Source: Ectobius pallidus
Taxonomy: Eukaryota > Arthropoda > Insecta > Blattodea > Ectobiidae
Assembly (NCBI GenBank): GCA_964059195.1
Contig: CAXKWD010000008.1
Location: 46,976,502-47,040,501 of the forward strand
DNA length: 64,000 nt
Direction of reading: 5' to 3'
Shown piece after piece: positions 10,409-21,365 of this stretch. The notes beneath the pieces were generated by a model. It was given only the letters and a program-made list of their open reading frames with translations, had not been told where the DNA came from and did not search any database. Positions within the stretch are counted from its first letter, which is position 1, and each line of letters begins with the position of its first letter. A program made the translations under genes and the position numbers.

Positions 10409-10541
10409 GTATAGTAATTTCATTAAAAATGCTGCATGGAGAGCTACCACAAGTCAGAGAAGAGAATCCATTATTGTTTAAAAACATTTCTCTTACAAAA
10501 AAATTAGGCTTCTCGGATGTGATTATGCCTGGTGATGTAAG
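10409..10541 (+). CDS. spg: DOCK3/4-type GEF (sponge), exon before the DHR-1 domain
   Basis: Coding exon of a Dedicator-of-cytokinesis protein, a guanine-nucleotide exchange factor for Rac/Rap-type GTPases at the cell cortex. The exon encodes about 44 residues including LKMLHGELPQVREENPLLF and KLGFSDVIMPGDV, sequence that in DOCK3/DOCK4 and fly Sponge lies just before the C2-like DHR-1 domain. The acceptor is TTGTGTTTCAG ending at 10408. The donor GTTAGT at 10542 splits an Arg codon (AG/A), which is completed by the next exon. The wording is much closer to DOCK3/4 than to DOCK1/Myoblast city. No upstream exon was seen in the window, so the N-terminal SH3 region must lie before it. Confidence 0.85.
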
Positions 10542-11022
10542 GTTAGTTTCAATTATAACATCATTATAACAACATAACATCATTATTATATTGACTTTGA
10601 TGCTTTTGTATTATGTGTTTTTGTTACTCATATCATATGGAATATTGTGGCTATGAAAGTATTAGGCCTACTCTTAAACTGATAATATATATAAGTTACA
10701 CATCATTATTCTATTTAACTAAAGAGTTTCTCCCTTGACAAGAAATAGAAGCTGTGTGAAACAAAGAGGATGTTGCATCTGGTGTGGAATTTGCTAAGTC
10801 TCCTGGAGTTTACTTAAAAGGGAAACCATGAATACGAGAACATTCAGTCATCTTAATTGCAAAAGAAAAATAATACTGTATCTCTAGTGAAACTCACCTT
10901 TTGTAATCTGTAATTCACCAACTCTAGCGGAGAACTCAATCCAGGAGACCTTTTACAACCTACCCAGAACTCAATAAAATGTAATGGATACTGTAATTTG
11001 TAAACAGTATTTTTCAACTTTT

Positions 11023-11165
11023 TTATTCTATATACTGAGTTTCAGCCTTGAATATATTATAAACAGGTTTTTACAGTTAGAAATGCTTTGCATAACAGTT
11101 AAATAGTGAATAATTAAGAGATACTTTTCATTGCATTAAAGTTACAGATAGTAGCCTATATGTGA
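11023..11165 (+). repeat. Direct repeat, copy 1
   Basis: Closely matches 11648-11757 continuing at 11848-11900, with few mismatches. It marks a local duplication about 620 bp apart, or two copies of an unnamed interspersed repeat. Confidence 0.7.
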
Positions 11166-11647
11166 TGAAATAAGCTATTTACCAAAAAAGGTTTTTTTTT
11201 GTAGGCGTAATAGTAAACAAAATAATGTTATTTGTTATATTTTTTGTATTTGTTTTTGGTAGTTTACCATTCATGTATTTACAGTGTGATTTGTCATGGT
11301 TTTGTCTTCGGTGTTCCTGAACCAATGTTGATACAGTTTCTGCATTTGTAATTATAATAAAAACATTTTACAGTGGAGTGGATGGATTGGATGGCTGTAA
11401 GGGGAGATGAGTAGGCAATAGAAAAAATTAAAATATACTTTGCCTAATATTATACCATTTTATTGCCAAATGTATAATTATCATCAATTGAGTTTTTTAT
11501 TTTTCCACTCGTATTTATACCGTAATACCCTTTCATTTTTTAGGATTAAAAGGTAGCAGCAGGTTACTTACATTATATTTTCATGACACCAGAGCTACTT
11601 TTTGGTTACTTTAAAAAAAATGTTGGTTACTTTACAACTTTTGTGAT

Positions 11648-11900
11648 TCTATATACTGAGTTTCAGCCCTGAATATATTATAAACAGGATTTTACAGTTG
11701 AGAAATGCTATGCATAACAGTTAAATAGTGAATAATTAAGAGATACTTTCATAGTAATTCCTTCATTGCATCCAATGGTCATAGTATGATGACTGTCACA
11801 CTGTTTGGTGGAATGATATATGGCAGTGGAAACAGGAGCACCCCGACAAGAGATACTTTTCATTGCATAAAAGATACAAAAAGTATATGTGATGAATTAA
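11648..11900 (+). repeat. Direct repeat, copy 2, interrupted
   Basis: Same repeat as 11023-11165 but split by bases 11750-11847. These are bracketed by AAGAGATACTTT at 11738-11749 and again at 11848-11859. Confidence 0.7.
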
Positions 11901-12668
11901 GGTATCAGGATTTACATTGGAATCAAATACGAAGCATTTTTTTAGATCTTAATAAATAGAACATACAAAGAAAATAATGCACACTGTCACACTCGTTTCA
12001 ATATGTACTGATCTCATCATTGGGTACTGTTTGAAATATCAGGTATAGGCTTGTATTGATTCCATATTGAATTTTGAACAATAGAGCAATGTTAGAATTA
12101 CATTTAAATTCCAAATATATAATTTTGCACATGGGACTTAGCAGAGATAAAAAATATAGAAGACAAAAAATAAGATACGTTGAAAGTAGAGATGGGTTTT
12201 CCATACTTCCGATGCCTTGATACCCTCAATATTTAAGAGGTGTTGATATCAAACAATACTAATATAGAAGTGATTGATATTTATTCAATACTATGTTAAT
12301 GAATATTACAAATAATAATTAAAGAAAAGAATAATGGTTAAAGAATATAAAGCACACGCCTTCAGGTTTCACTCTAGACTGATGAACGACTTCGTCTCAT
12401 AGTTTTATTAAACAACATGGCGGATAGCAGGACTACCACATATGAATATACTGAACACAAATATGTTGAATGTTACAATGTTACGAACATATCAACAAAA
12501 CTGTACATCACTTTAAACCACTATAACTATACTCTGCGATAAACATAGCATAGTGTCTTCTTGTATGTTGTCATATGTACCCCATATTACACTGAATTAT
12601 ATGATCTCAGAATTGACACTGGTAAACTTTGTATAATTCTTCAAAGAAATGTATTTGTACCTTTTCAG

Positions 12669-12783
12669 AAATGACCTATACCTGACATTAGAAAAAGGAG
12701 AATTTGAACGTGGGGGTAAATCTACAGGAAAAAATATCGAAGTGACAATCCTTATACTAGACTCAGAAGGGAAAGTATTGGAG
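12669..12783 (+). CDS. spg: DOCK3/4-type GEF (sponge), first DHR-1 exon
   Basis: This exon completes the split Arg codon and encodes 38 residues reading NDLYLTLEKGEFERGG and then KNIEVTILILDSEGKVLE, the first strands of the C2-like DHR-1 domain that binds phosphoinositides and brings DOCK proteins to membranes. The phrase LYLTLEKGEFERGGKS is diagnostic for DOCK3/DOCK4/Sponge; the DOCK1 group has a different sequence here. The acceptor is CCTTTTCAG at 12660-12668. The donor is GTCAGT at 12784, leaving phase 0; a second GT at 12788 would break the frame with the next exon. Intron lengths on either side are about 2.1 and 9.5 kb. Confidence 0.88.
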
Positions 12784-13298
12784 GTCAGTAAAGTTCTTCT
12801 TTATAAATTTATCTAAGAAGTAGAGATTGAAATATTGTATTTGTACCTTTTTCCTTGTGAAGTTCCTTTTATATTTTCAAGCAAGGAGTTTCTTTAGTTG
12901 GTAAGTATATGCAATTAAGAAAAAATTACGTATAATGCGTTATGTTTACAACCATAATAGACAGATATCAGAAACTAACACATACATACTTCTCTTAGTT
13001 ATTAAGGTCACAAATGAGATGGAGATTAAACTTTATTCATTTATTATTCTTACTATTATTCTTACTGTTATTATTGGACCTGGTGCGAGCAGCGATAGAG
13101 AGCGGTTGTGTTTACGCGGAGCTCCATGAGGCGTAAAGGACTGATCAAGATAGGTGTAGATTTAGAAATGTACAGGGCGAGAATAGGAAGCTATGCGGGC
13201 TGGAGCAAAAAAAGTATAAAGGGAGGGAAAGGAGATATCTCAAAAGAACAGCTATAGACAGCGATAATACCTAGGTATTGGCCGTGCTGTTAGTCATC

Positions 13299-13325
13299 GG
13301 AGGCATCGAGCTGAACCCAGGACCT
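13299..13325 (+). other. 2A-like motif in LINE leader (GGIELNPGP)
   Basis: The open frame from about 13278 to 13365 encodes a hydrophobic run, LAVLLVI, directly before GGIELNPGP. This is the arrangement of 2A-like ribosome-skipping peptides known from some non-LTR retrotransposons. The usual Asp of DxExNPGP is Gly here, so activity is uncertain. Confidence 0.6.
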
Positions 13326-13399
13326 CTTATCAGAAGAGACAGCACAGTTAAAATCTATGATAAGTAACATCGCAGTGGACATAGCAGAATTAAAGAACA

Positions 13400-14270
13400 T
13401 GGAAAAGAATGTGGAGTTGAAAATGACAGTAAATTCGAGGAGGTAGGGACTATACTGCAAAACTGGAAGAAAGAAATAAAAGACGAAATAGCTGAATGAA
13501 AGAAGAGGATAGAGACGACAGAAAGAAGAGCAGAAACAGAAAGAAGAAAAACAAACTTAATTTTGTTTGGAGTAAAAGAGATAAAAGAGATGCGGTTAAC
13601 AGAGATAATAGAGAAACTATTTGAAGATGACCTAGGACTGAAACTAGATGGCTGGGAGATAGTAGACTGTTTCAGATTGGGAAAGCAAGGCAGTAAAGCG
13701 AGGCCGATACTGGTCAAAGTAGCCACGATGAAGTTCAAATGGCAAGTTCTCAGTAATGCAAAAAAAATTCAAAGGGTCACAGATCTCTGTAGAACAAGAT
13801 TATGGACCAGAGGATAGACAATTTAGAAAAGTATTGTTGGAAGAAATTAAATTAGCACGAGAGGAAGGCAGGAAAGCATTCGTAAAAAGACTCGAATTAT
13901 GGGTTGATGGAAGAAAGGATATCTGGAGTCATCAAAATCGCAAAGCAATCAATGACCGGAGTGGAAAAGAAGATAAAATTACGGCGCGTGTAGAACAGGG
14001 GCAATGTACTGTCAGGGAGACAGCAGGCAAGGTCCTAACAACGGCGAACGGAGGGGAAGTGGAAGGAGAAGTACAACCTGTGAGCGGCACGACATCATGG
14101 CAGATGATGTCACAATATGACAGACAGGACAATATACGCAAAACTGAGTTACCAGGAAGAACTGCTGAGCGAAATATGCGTGAGGTCAGTGAGATGCAAG
14201 TGGGTAGGGAAGATGCAGGGGTGGCAGGAGAAAGAGTTACCAGATATCGCGTGAAATTAGAGAAGTTCAA
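13400..14270 (+). pseudogene. LINE ORF1-type RNA-binding region
   Basis: A nucleic-acid-binding ORF1-like region. A charged coiled-coil stretch (about 13400-13550, with in-frame stops) precedes an RRM-like L1-type fold beginning KTNLILFGVKEI at about 13550 and running through RLGKQGSKARPILVKVA to WVDGRKD at about 13915. A frame change occurs at the A-run near 13757-13766. A Ser/Thr/Glu-rich tail follows. The same reading frame then runs without a stop into the endonuclease at about 14285, so ORF1 and ORF2 may be one polyprotein in this family, or the stop has been lost. It is homologous to the protein at 16865-17923. Confidence 0.75.
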
Positions 14271-15376
14271 AGGCGCAAACTGTAGTTCAGAATACCAGAA
14301 GGAATGTAAGATTGTGTTTTGGAATGTAGAAGGCTTAAAATCAAAGATTTCTAGTGGAGAAGTTTACAGGGTATTGAAATTAGGTGACATAATAGCAGTG
14401 GTCGAGACCTGGTGTGTGGAGGGAGAAAGTGTGCAGCTGAAAGACTACCGTTACGTAGGAAAACATGGAACGCGAAAGGGCAATAGGTATTGGTGTTTTT
14501 ATTAGAAACAGTAGCAATATTAACATAAGTGAAGAGAAGCCAGAAGAGTCCAAGGAAGTGTTATGGGTAAAGATAAGAAAGGTGGAAAATGGAGAGGTGT
14601 GCATAGGTCTAGGGATAATTTATAACCCTGAAATGTCGGAATTTTATACTGCAAATTTATTTAAAGCACTAAGTGAAGAAATCGATAATTTAAAGCAGAG
14701 GTATCCAAGCATGCAGTTTATTATTGTTGGGGACTTGAATGCGAGGGTAGGAATAGAACAAATAAAAACTGTGACAGTAGAAAATGACTGTGATTGGGAG
14801 AAAGAGGAATTGACAAGGAAGAGAAGGGATAAGGTAGTTAGTAGAGAGGGTAATAAGCTGATTGAATTCTGCGAGGAAAATAATTTAATAGTGTGTAATG
14901 GAAGCAGGGGAAGTGATAAACAGGGTGAATTTACATTCGCAAATGCTAATGGACAAAGTGTGATTGATTATGCTATGTGCAGTGAAGGAATCGACGAGAG
15001 ACTTGCAGACTTTAAGGTATTAAATGAGGTAGTGGACAGTTGCCATTTTCCATTAATGTTAAAAGTGAACATAGGCAGGAAAGAAGAAATGGAAAGTAAT
15101 TCAATGGGAACAAAAACTATAAGATGTTTTAAATGGAAGGAGGAGGCAAGGGACAAATTTTGGCACAATATAAATACAGAAGACAGTGAAATAGTAAGGG
15201 TGGGTGTCATAGAAGCTATATGTTCGGGGGATATACAGCTGGCTTCAGAAAGATTAGAATTAATGTTAAGAAGAGCAGGGGTTACAATGGAAGTGAAAAA
15301 TAAAGGGAATTTAAAGAGGGTGGGTTGGTTTCACGAGGAATGTAAAAGAGTAAAAAAACAAGTATTTAGGAATTGA
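14270..15376 (+). pseudogene. LINE endonuclease domain (APE/EEP type)
   Basis: The endonuclease that nicks target DNA for target-primed reverse transcription. Motifs in order: FWNVEGLKSK (metal-binding Asn), VVETW (catalytic Glu), then after a frame change at about 14485 IGLGIIYNP, IIVGDLNARVG (Asp/Asn pair), SVIDYAM and SCHFPLML. In the last motif the usual Asp before His is Cys, a likely loss of a catalytic-dyad residue. The frame ends at a stop at 15374-15376 and RT-linked sequence resumes at 15421. The intact active copy of this family would be a single longer frame. Confidence 0.85.
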
Positions 15377-16864
15377 CATGATGGAGGAGAACAAAATCGG
15401 ACGAGGATAGACAAACCTTTGTGCTGTGTGAGTGGGGTTATAAATGTTTGATGGAAGGAAAAAAGAAAGAATGGCAAATGAAGGTGTGCGAACAGGTCAA
15501 GGAAGCAGTGAAATCTAAGGATAATAAGCAGATATGGGGGATTGCAAAGAATCTTTGCAAGAATAAAGGAACAGTGAGTTTGATAACACCTAGAGAATGG
15601 ATAGAGTACTTTGGAAAACTAGTAGGGGCAGGAGGGAGGTGGAGTAGAGAGAGCCAGCTAGGTGTGGCAGCTAGAAAGATTGACTGTCTAGATAAGGAAA
15701 TTTCAAATAAAGAGGTAGAATTTCAAATCAAAACTTTGAAAGGGAACAAGGCTACGGGTGTAGATGGCATACCGGGAGAATTTTGGAAGATGTTAGCTTG
15801 TACAGGGTATAATAACTGATTTACTGAACAAAGTGAAGGAAAAGAAAATAATGCCAGAAAACTGGAAGACTAGTATGATAGTTCCATTATACAAGGGAAA
15901 AGGAGATGTACAAAAGCCAGAGAATTACAGGGGTATTAGTTTGCTATCCATACTAAGCAAAATATACACAGGTGTAATGGCACAAAGGCTGCAGATGTGG
16001 ACTGAAGCAGAGGGTAAATTGTTGAGTTTCAAGCAGGATTTAGGAAAGGAAGAAGGTCAATCGACAATATAATGATTTTGCAAGCTATTGTAAGTAAATA
16101 TTTTAGTATAAAAGAGGAAGAGTATACATGTATTTTGCAGATTTTGAAAAGGCTTTTGATTTAATTAATAGGGAGGCACTGGTTTATATATTAAGAGTTA
16201 AAGGTGTGAGCGAAGAATTTATTTCTGGGATTAAAAAGTTATATGAAGGAATAAAAATGTGTGTAAGATGCGAAAAGAATGTAATTTCGGAATCGATTGA
16301 TCAACAATTGGGTTTCTGGCAGGGATGCAAATTAAGCCCAATATTGTTTAATTTATTTATAGATAATATATTGGAAAGGGTAGAAGAATGTAATCCACAC
16401 TGCCCGGTAATTGGAAAAAAGACAAATTTCTGGTCTCCTATATGATATGATTTATTTGTTCTAAGACACTTTACACTGGCCCTTAAATTATACACTTTCG
16501 AAAAGGAGCCGTACCTACCTTCCGGTTTCTGGCAGGTCCTTTTCCAGATAATATATACATACATAATTAACACACGGCAGATAGTTCAACGTCATCAATC
16601 ACATTAGTTTTCGTACTTAAACACTACCTTTATTGAACTGCCGATCGTACATCTTCATAGGGCACACGCTATCATGGACGCTGGAGACGTGTGATGGATG
16701 TGATACTAGACACTAAATTATTATTGATCCTACTCTTACAATAATGATTTAAACTATTCTACTTTCTCCCTATACTCCTTGGCAATTCACTCATAATGAA
16801 CCTTAATCTATTTAAATTAACACTTCATCACAAGTTCCTATTTGAAAAAACTCCCGGCTAAGTT

Positions 16865-17923
16865 CTATTGTTTGAAACTTAATAATCTAGTACGGCTTCT
16901 CGTGGTTATCGTTGAGTCATCAGTGGTTCCGCTTGCAGCAGCAGATGACTCGTCCTTGCTCCAAGGTCCGTGAGGAATCTGGAAACGCGTAGCCGATGAC
17001 GTGCTAACTGCTTCTCTCAGCTGTCCTTCTTGGCGGTTAACTCCAGTTGATGACGTCGTTGCACGCGTTCTGAGCCTACGTTCATTAACCTGACACGCGG
17101 CATCCCCTTCGTCCGTTGCTGACGAGGTCAAAGCTTTCCTGGCGCTTGCTACCGTGCTGCTACTTAGGTCTGTCTTCCTCCCATCGACATATAGTTGTAA
17201 GTTTCGTACAATAGCCTTCTTACCATTGCTACGTTCCAGCTTCATTCGTTCCACTAGTTTCTTCCTTGTTGCTCTCTCCGTCGGAGATAGATCCCTGTTA
17301 ATGTATATCACAGTCCCTTTCAAATGTTTTGTTCTCCTAAGTGTAGCAAAGACAACTTGTGTGGACGCGCATTTGGCTATAATTGTTCTTTTCCCCGGAA
17401 TCTTCCCGACTCTATGTGCCGTAAGGAACTCCCATCCCATTATCTGAACTTCTAATTTGTTTTCCAAAAGCTCATGGACTTCCTGAAGAGCACTGATACC
17501 TTTTCTTTCTTCTATTCCGTGGAAAACTAAGTTTATCTGCCGGTCTGCATTCTCAATTTTCTCAATTCTTGTCTTCAGTTGTTCAACTTCCGTCTTCATT
17601 CTCGCTATCTCCTCTCTTATTTCTTGTTTAACTTCTTTTGTAGCCCCATTTATTTTATTTACTAATCTCTCTTCCATTCTTTCCAGGCTTTTTATGACCT
17701 CTTCTGAGCAGCCTTTCCCGCTATTTGGGCCTGGGTTCAATTCCACCCCTCCAATTACCAGTAGCACTATTATCACCAGGGCCCAGGTCGCCACATTAGT
17801 TAAATCTTCTCCCGATGTTCCCTTGTTCCATGCTCTTTTTTTAACCCCAAATGTGCCTATCCTCGTCCTGTATGCTTCAATTTCGATAGCCATGACCCTT
17901 GTGTCACTTTTACATATATCCAC
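16865..17923 (-). CDS. LINE ORF1 protein with 2A-like leader (intact, 352 aa)
   Basis: Single-stranded nucleic-acid-binding protein of a LINE family related to the host element at 13070-19335. Residues 1-47 resemble the host leader (AYRTRIGTF), residues 48-57 are hydrophobic, residues 58-66 are GGVELNPGP, a 2A-like peptide. Residues 75-128 form a coiled coil rich in Glu and Lys (trimerisation in ORF1 proteins). Residues 129-235 are an RRM-like fold: NLVFHGIEERKG, AHRVGKIPGKRTIIAK, LKGTVIYINRDLS and LYVDGRK. A Ser/Thr-rich tail ends at residue 352. There are no frameshifts. The 2A could release the leader or route the protein dually; Gly replaces the key Asp. Confidence 0.85.
   Translation of the reverse strand: MDICKSDTRVMAIEIEAYRTRIGTFGVKKRAWNKGTSGEDLTNVATWALVIIVLLVIGGVELNPGPNSGKGCSEEVIKSLERMEERLVNKINGATKEVKQEIREEIARMKTEVEQLKTRIEKIENADRQINLVFHGIEERKGISALQEVHELLENKLEVQIMGWEFLTAHRVGKIPGKRTIIAKCASTQVVFATLRRTKHLKGTVIYINRDLSPTERATRKKLVERMKLERSNGKKAIVRNLQLYVDGRKTDLSSSTVASARKALTSSATDEGDAACQVNERRLRTRATTSSTGVNRQEGQLREAVSTSSATRFQIPHGPWSKDESSAAASGTTDDSTITTRSRTRLLSFKQ
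17726..17752 (-). other. 2A-like motif (GGVELNPGP) in the nested ORF1
   Basis: Residues 58-66 of the 352-residue ORF, preceded by ALVIIVLLVI. It matches the motif at 13299-13325 with Val for Ile, so the motif is conserved between two copies of the family. Confidence 0.6.
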
Positions 17924-19335
17924 ACAGCACCTCCTACCTGCGTCTGCTCTTTACCACTGCTTACTTAGAGGTCTCCTATATGCAGATGATTTGGTAGTTA
18001 GAGCAGTAACTATAATAGGGCTACAACGGGCAATTGATGAAATTAGCAAATTTTGTTCAGAATGGGGTTTAAGAATAAACATTAAAAAAAATCAAAGGTA
18101 ATGGTTTTCAAAAAAGGCTGTAAACTGAGGAAGCGGGAGAAGTGGTATATGAATGGTGAATCTCTGGATGTAGTGAAGGAATTTGACTATTTGGGGATGA
18201 GAATGTCTGCAAATGGGGGGTGGGAGGCACATGAGAAAAAAATGGTAGTAGTAGGTAAAGCAGCTATGAGACCGGTTAGACTATATATGTATAAAATTCC
18301 AAATATTTCAGTTATATGATTAGAGAGAATATATGAGGCAGTGGTGGAAACAAAAATGTTATGTGGGGTTGAAATATGGGGGGCATCAAAGGGGTGGTTG
18401 AAAGTTGACATTGTACATAGGATGTTATGTAGAGAAGTGCTAGGCCTACCTAGGGGATCACCAATGGGAGTGGCATTAGCAGAGCTAGGAAGGGTAGGAA
18501 GGAAAGGAATGATAGTAGAAAGAATTTTGAAATATTGGTATAACAATATAAATGTGGATGAGGATAATGCATTGAAAGAATATATGAAGTATTTAAATGA
18601 AAGTAGGAGGCATGATAATTGGGTGGAAAAAATTAATAGGACACTGGAAGTAGTTGGAAGGGAGGATGTTTGGCAATGAGGAGAAGGTAATAAGATAGGA
18701 TTTTGGAGGGAAGTAAGAAAAAGAGTAGAGGACATGGAAAGACAAGAGATCTGGGCAAGCTTTGTAAACAAAAGTTTTTTAAGATTATACAGAATAATTA
18801 AAACAGAGTGGGGTAGGGAGAAATATGTGGATTGTTGTGATAAGCAAGGAAGAGAGGGTTATGCATGGATGAGAACAGGGGTGATATATCTGAAAGGGCT
18901 AAGGATGGACAGAGAGGAAGGTTGTGTACTATGTAGTAAAGAGGAAGGAATATCACGCTACTTAACAGAATGTGAAGGGCAAGACGGTGGAGGGAAGAAA
19001 TCTGGGAGACAAAGTGGGATAAATTTCATAATGAGATAATAACCATCAAGATGTTGAAATTCAGAGGAGAAGAAAAGACTAGGAATATAGGGGAGTATTT
19101 AGGAAAAATGAGGGAGAAGTGGATGAGAAAAATTAGGAAATAGATCAAGAGTAAAATAACCAAGAAAGGTGTGGTAAGTTAACCAGAATCCCCATTCATA
19201 CACTTAACCCAGGGGTTATAGTATGAGGGGATTCTTAGTGGGTAGTGCTAGACTTATAGATAAGAGATGTTTAAAGTGGATGTAGATAACTATGTATGTA
19301 AAAGTATGTGTAAATAAAATTCTATTCTATTCTAC

Positions 19336-19618
19336 TATTATTATTACTATTTTTATTAACACTTAGATAGGTTCGGCTTACGCCGGTAACATATTGGGCA
19401 GACTCGGCCTAAGCAAGGAGTCCCCCTCATAACTATAAGATTGCCAACATCTAAAAATATTTACAACATTATGAATTACAGAACACATACAATAAATGTT
19501 TACATTTACACAAATTATGTCATTGTTTCTTCATCTACTTCTTTTGGGTTCTGTCCTTCAGTACCACGAGAACTGAGGCTTGGATCTTCATGTTGTACAA
19601 TTTGATGTAGTATGTAGT
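19336..19618. other. Non-coding DNA
   Basis: A short GGTTCGGCTTACGCCGG palindrome lies near 19370. No gene. Confidence 0.4.
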
Positions 19619-19759
<141 letters not shown>

Positions 19760-20369
19760 TAGTAATTTTTACAGTTTACTGACAGTGAAATACACAGCAA
19801 ACAAGACGTCCACTCAGATCAACAAAAACTATTCTATCCTATCTTTCCCTTGTCCTTTACTTAAACCAGAATTTATTTGAATGTGCTCCCATCCTTATCT
19901 ATATTTGATCTTCACAACCACCATGGTGGGATTCAATGGACATTGTGATTACATCATCACACTCAGAGATTTTGAATTATGTTAAATGGATAAACATTTT
20001 AAAATCCTACTACTGCCATCAGCTGCAATCTGTATGCCAGCACATGTTATTATTAATGTGAAAGTTCTGTCACTTTTTGAACAGTCTCCTATCTTTAGGT
20101 ATGTTCCGATGTAAGTGAAGTTTGTATATAAATCTCCATAACAGATTTTAATGTTACAACTTCGCTATGTAAACTTGCTATGAAGTTCTAAATTGTCTTA
20201 GCTACAGTAGATAAAACATTATTATAAGTGTTATTGCATGCATAGTAATACTATTATTATGAATTCATAACAATAATACTTTTTAAGTATGTGAAAGTTA
20301 ATTTAATAAGAGTTTAAAAGTACACTAAATTAGTTTAAATTAGTTTACTCCAGAAAGAAAGAAAATTAA
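19760..20369. other. Non-coding intron DNA
   Basis: AT-rich. Nothing recognised. Confidence 0.4.
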
Positions 20370-21365
20370 TCTATATCAATAAAAGGTAGTGTTGGTATAT
20401 TCCACGTTATCCGAAGGAGGTTTGAAATCCTTGTTGTGACCAGTAGAAAGAAAGTTAGGGGCCTACCTATTTAAGAAAAAATATTTCACTGAATTCATCA
20501 AATGCAATTCAGTTCTCATGACAACAGTATTGTTTCCAGTGTTCACATAGGGCTTTAGCAGTTGCATTTTGCTGGGTTTGGCAAGTAATTATAATTAGAG
20601 AGGCTGACGTTATAATATTCATTTTTGTAAATCAGTAGTGGAGTAAATAAATATTGGGTGTGGGTGTGATGCATCAAATAGCTTTCTCTACTTTGGGCAT
20701 AGAGAATATAATTTTCTCAGATCACATTTTGATTTACAATAAAAGGATATTTTGGTGAGAGCATTTGCAGTTGTCTCAGCTTGAGTGTATGCCAACGATG
20801 GGTAGTGAGTAAGCTATATCAGTAGATTGTAAAAAAATATGTCCATTAATACATTATTCATTGCTGCAGACTTTGTATTAGTTGAGAAATAGGGATAGGC
20901 CTATTTATTGTGAGCATTTAAAAAGAGAAAAAAATAGGATGGAACATTTTTAGTCCTGTGTGTGCAGTAAATTATTATGTCTCAGATTTTTGGGGAATAT
21001 GTGTGAAAATGATATTGATTTTCTTTTGATTTTAGGCCTGAAATAGTTGTATGGATCATGAAAGTGGGAAATAAAATATCCCATAAAGACAGTAAAATAT
21101 TATGTTACTGGAATTTCTGTTTCTTCTGGTTTCAACCCCTACAAGGCATGGTGTGTAAAAGCAATGGGTTGCAAAATCTAAGTCTTATATGTGCGATAAA
21201 AGCCATATCTAGCATCTTCTGAGATAATAGTGATTGTGATAAGTTGTCCTTTGCTTCAAACTCTAGATACCTATGTACAGCTTGAAAATCAAAAGTCCTT
21301 CATTATTTAATTTTGAATTACACGCAAAATTCAAAACCAGGGCGATGCTGGGCCTGTTAAGCTAG
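20370..21365 (+). mobile_element. Non-autonomous Helitron, family B
   Basis: The 5' end is A|TCTATATCAATAAAAGG at 20370, the classical Helitron start. The 3' end is a hairpin CCAGGGCGATGCTGG leading to CTAG at 21362-21365 followed by T. The right half is homologous to 60990-61230 and the 3' end to 61951-61986. No coding capacity, and no terminal inverted repeats, as expected for Helitrons. Confidence 0.7.

Larger units (their letters stand above)
10542..12668 (+). other. spg intron (2.1 kb)
   Basis: It contains a direct duplication of about 140 bp (11023-11165 and 11648-11757). The second copy is split by a 98-bp insertion with a 12-bp site duplication. No genes were recognised. Confidence 0.7.
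16445..17969 (-). mobile_element. ORF1-only ('half-LINE') retroelement nested in LINE RT
   Basis: Flanked by a perfect 13-bp direct repeat GGTCTCCTATATG (16432-16444 and 17970-17982). On the minus strand it starts near CTCTAAGTAAGCAGTGG, holds a single intact ORF1 and about 420 bp of 3' sequence, and ends AACAAATAAATCATAT. It contains no endonuclease or RT. Confidence 0.85.
15421..19039 (+). pseudogene. LINE reverse transcriptase, interrupted and frame-broken
   Basis: RT motifs in order: KGNKATGVDGIPGEFW (about 15745), WKTSMIVPLYKGKGD with ENYRGISLLS (about 15860-15950), FADFEKAFDLINRE (about 16135), FWQGCKLSPILFN (about 16312) and, only after the 1.5-kb insertion at 16445-17969, the catalytic LLYADDLVV (about 17970). 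The C-terminal domain continues to 19039, with a possible zinc-binding CVLCSKEE (about 18925) followed by a Cys-rich end, the CCHC-like tail of LINEs. Stops or frame changes are seen at about 15818, 16070, 18100, 18318 and 18679. The target duplication splits the protein just before motif C. Confidence 0.85.
13070..19335 (+). mobile_element. APE-type LINE with 2A-like leader, split by a nested element
   Basis: Order on + strand: leader with a 2A-like motif (13299-13325), coiled coil plus RNA-binding ORF1 region, apurinic endonuclease, reverse transcriptase, a nested insertion at 16445-17969, the rest of RT, and a 3' region ending near AATAAAATTCTATTC (19314-19328). Frames are broken in several places. 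The 5' and 3' ends are approximate, and no certain target duplication was found for the host LINE. Confidence 0.85.

Noticed and set aside
12788..12793. Alternative donor GTAAAG for the second spg exon
   Set aside because: It would put the next exon out of frame; GTCAGT at 12784 keeps the DHR-1 sequence continuous.
13932..14270. Minus-strand 112-codon ORF
   Set aside because: Antisense to the LINE ORF1 region.
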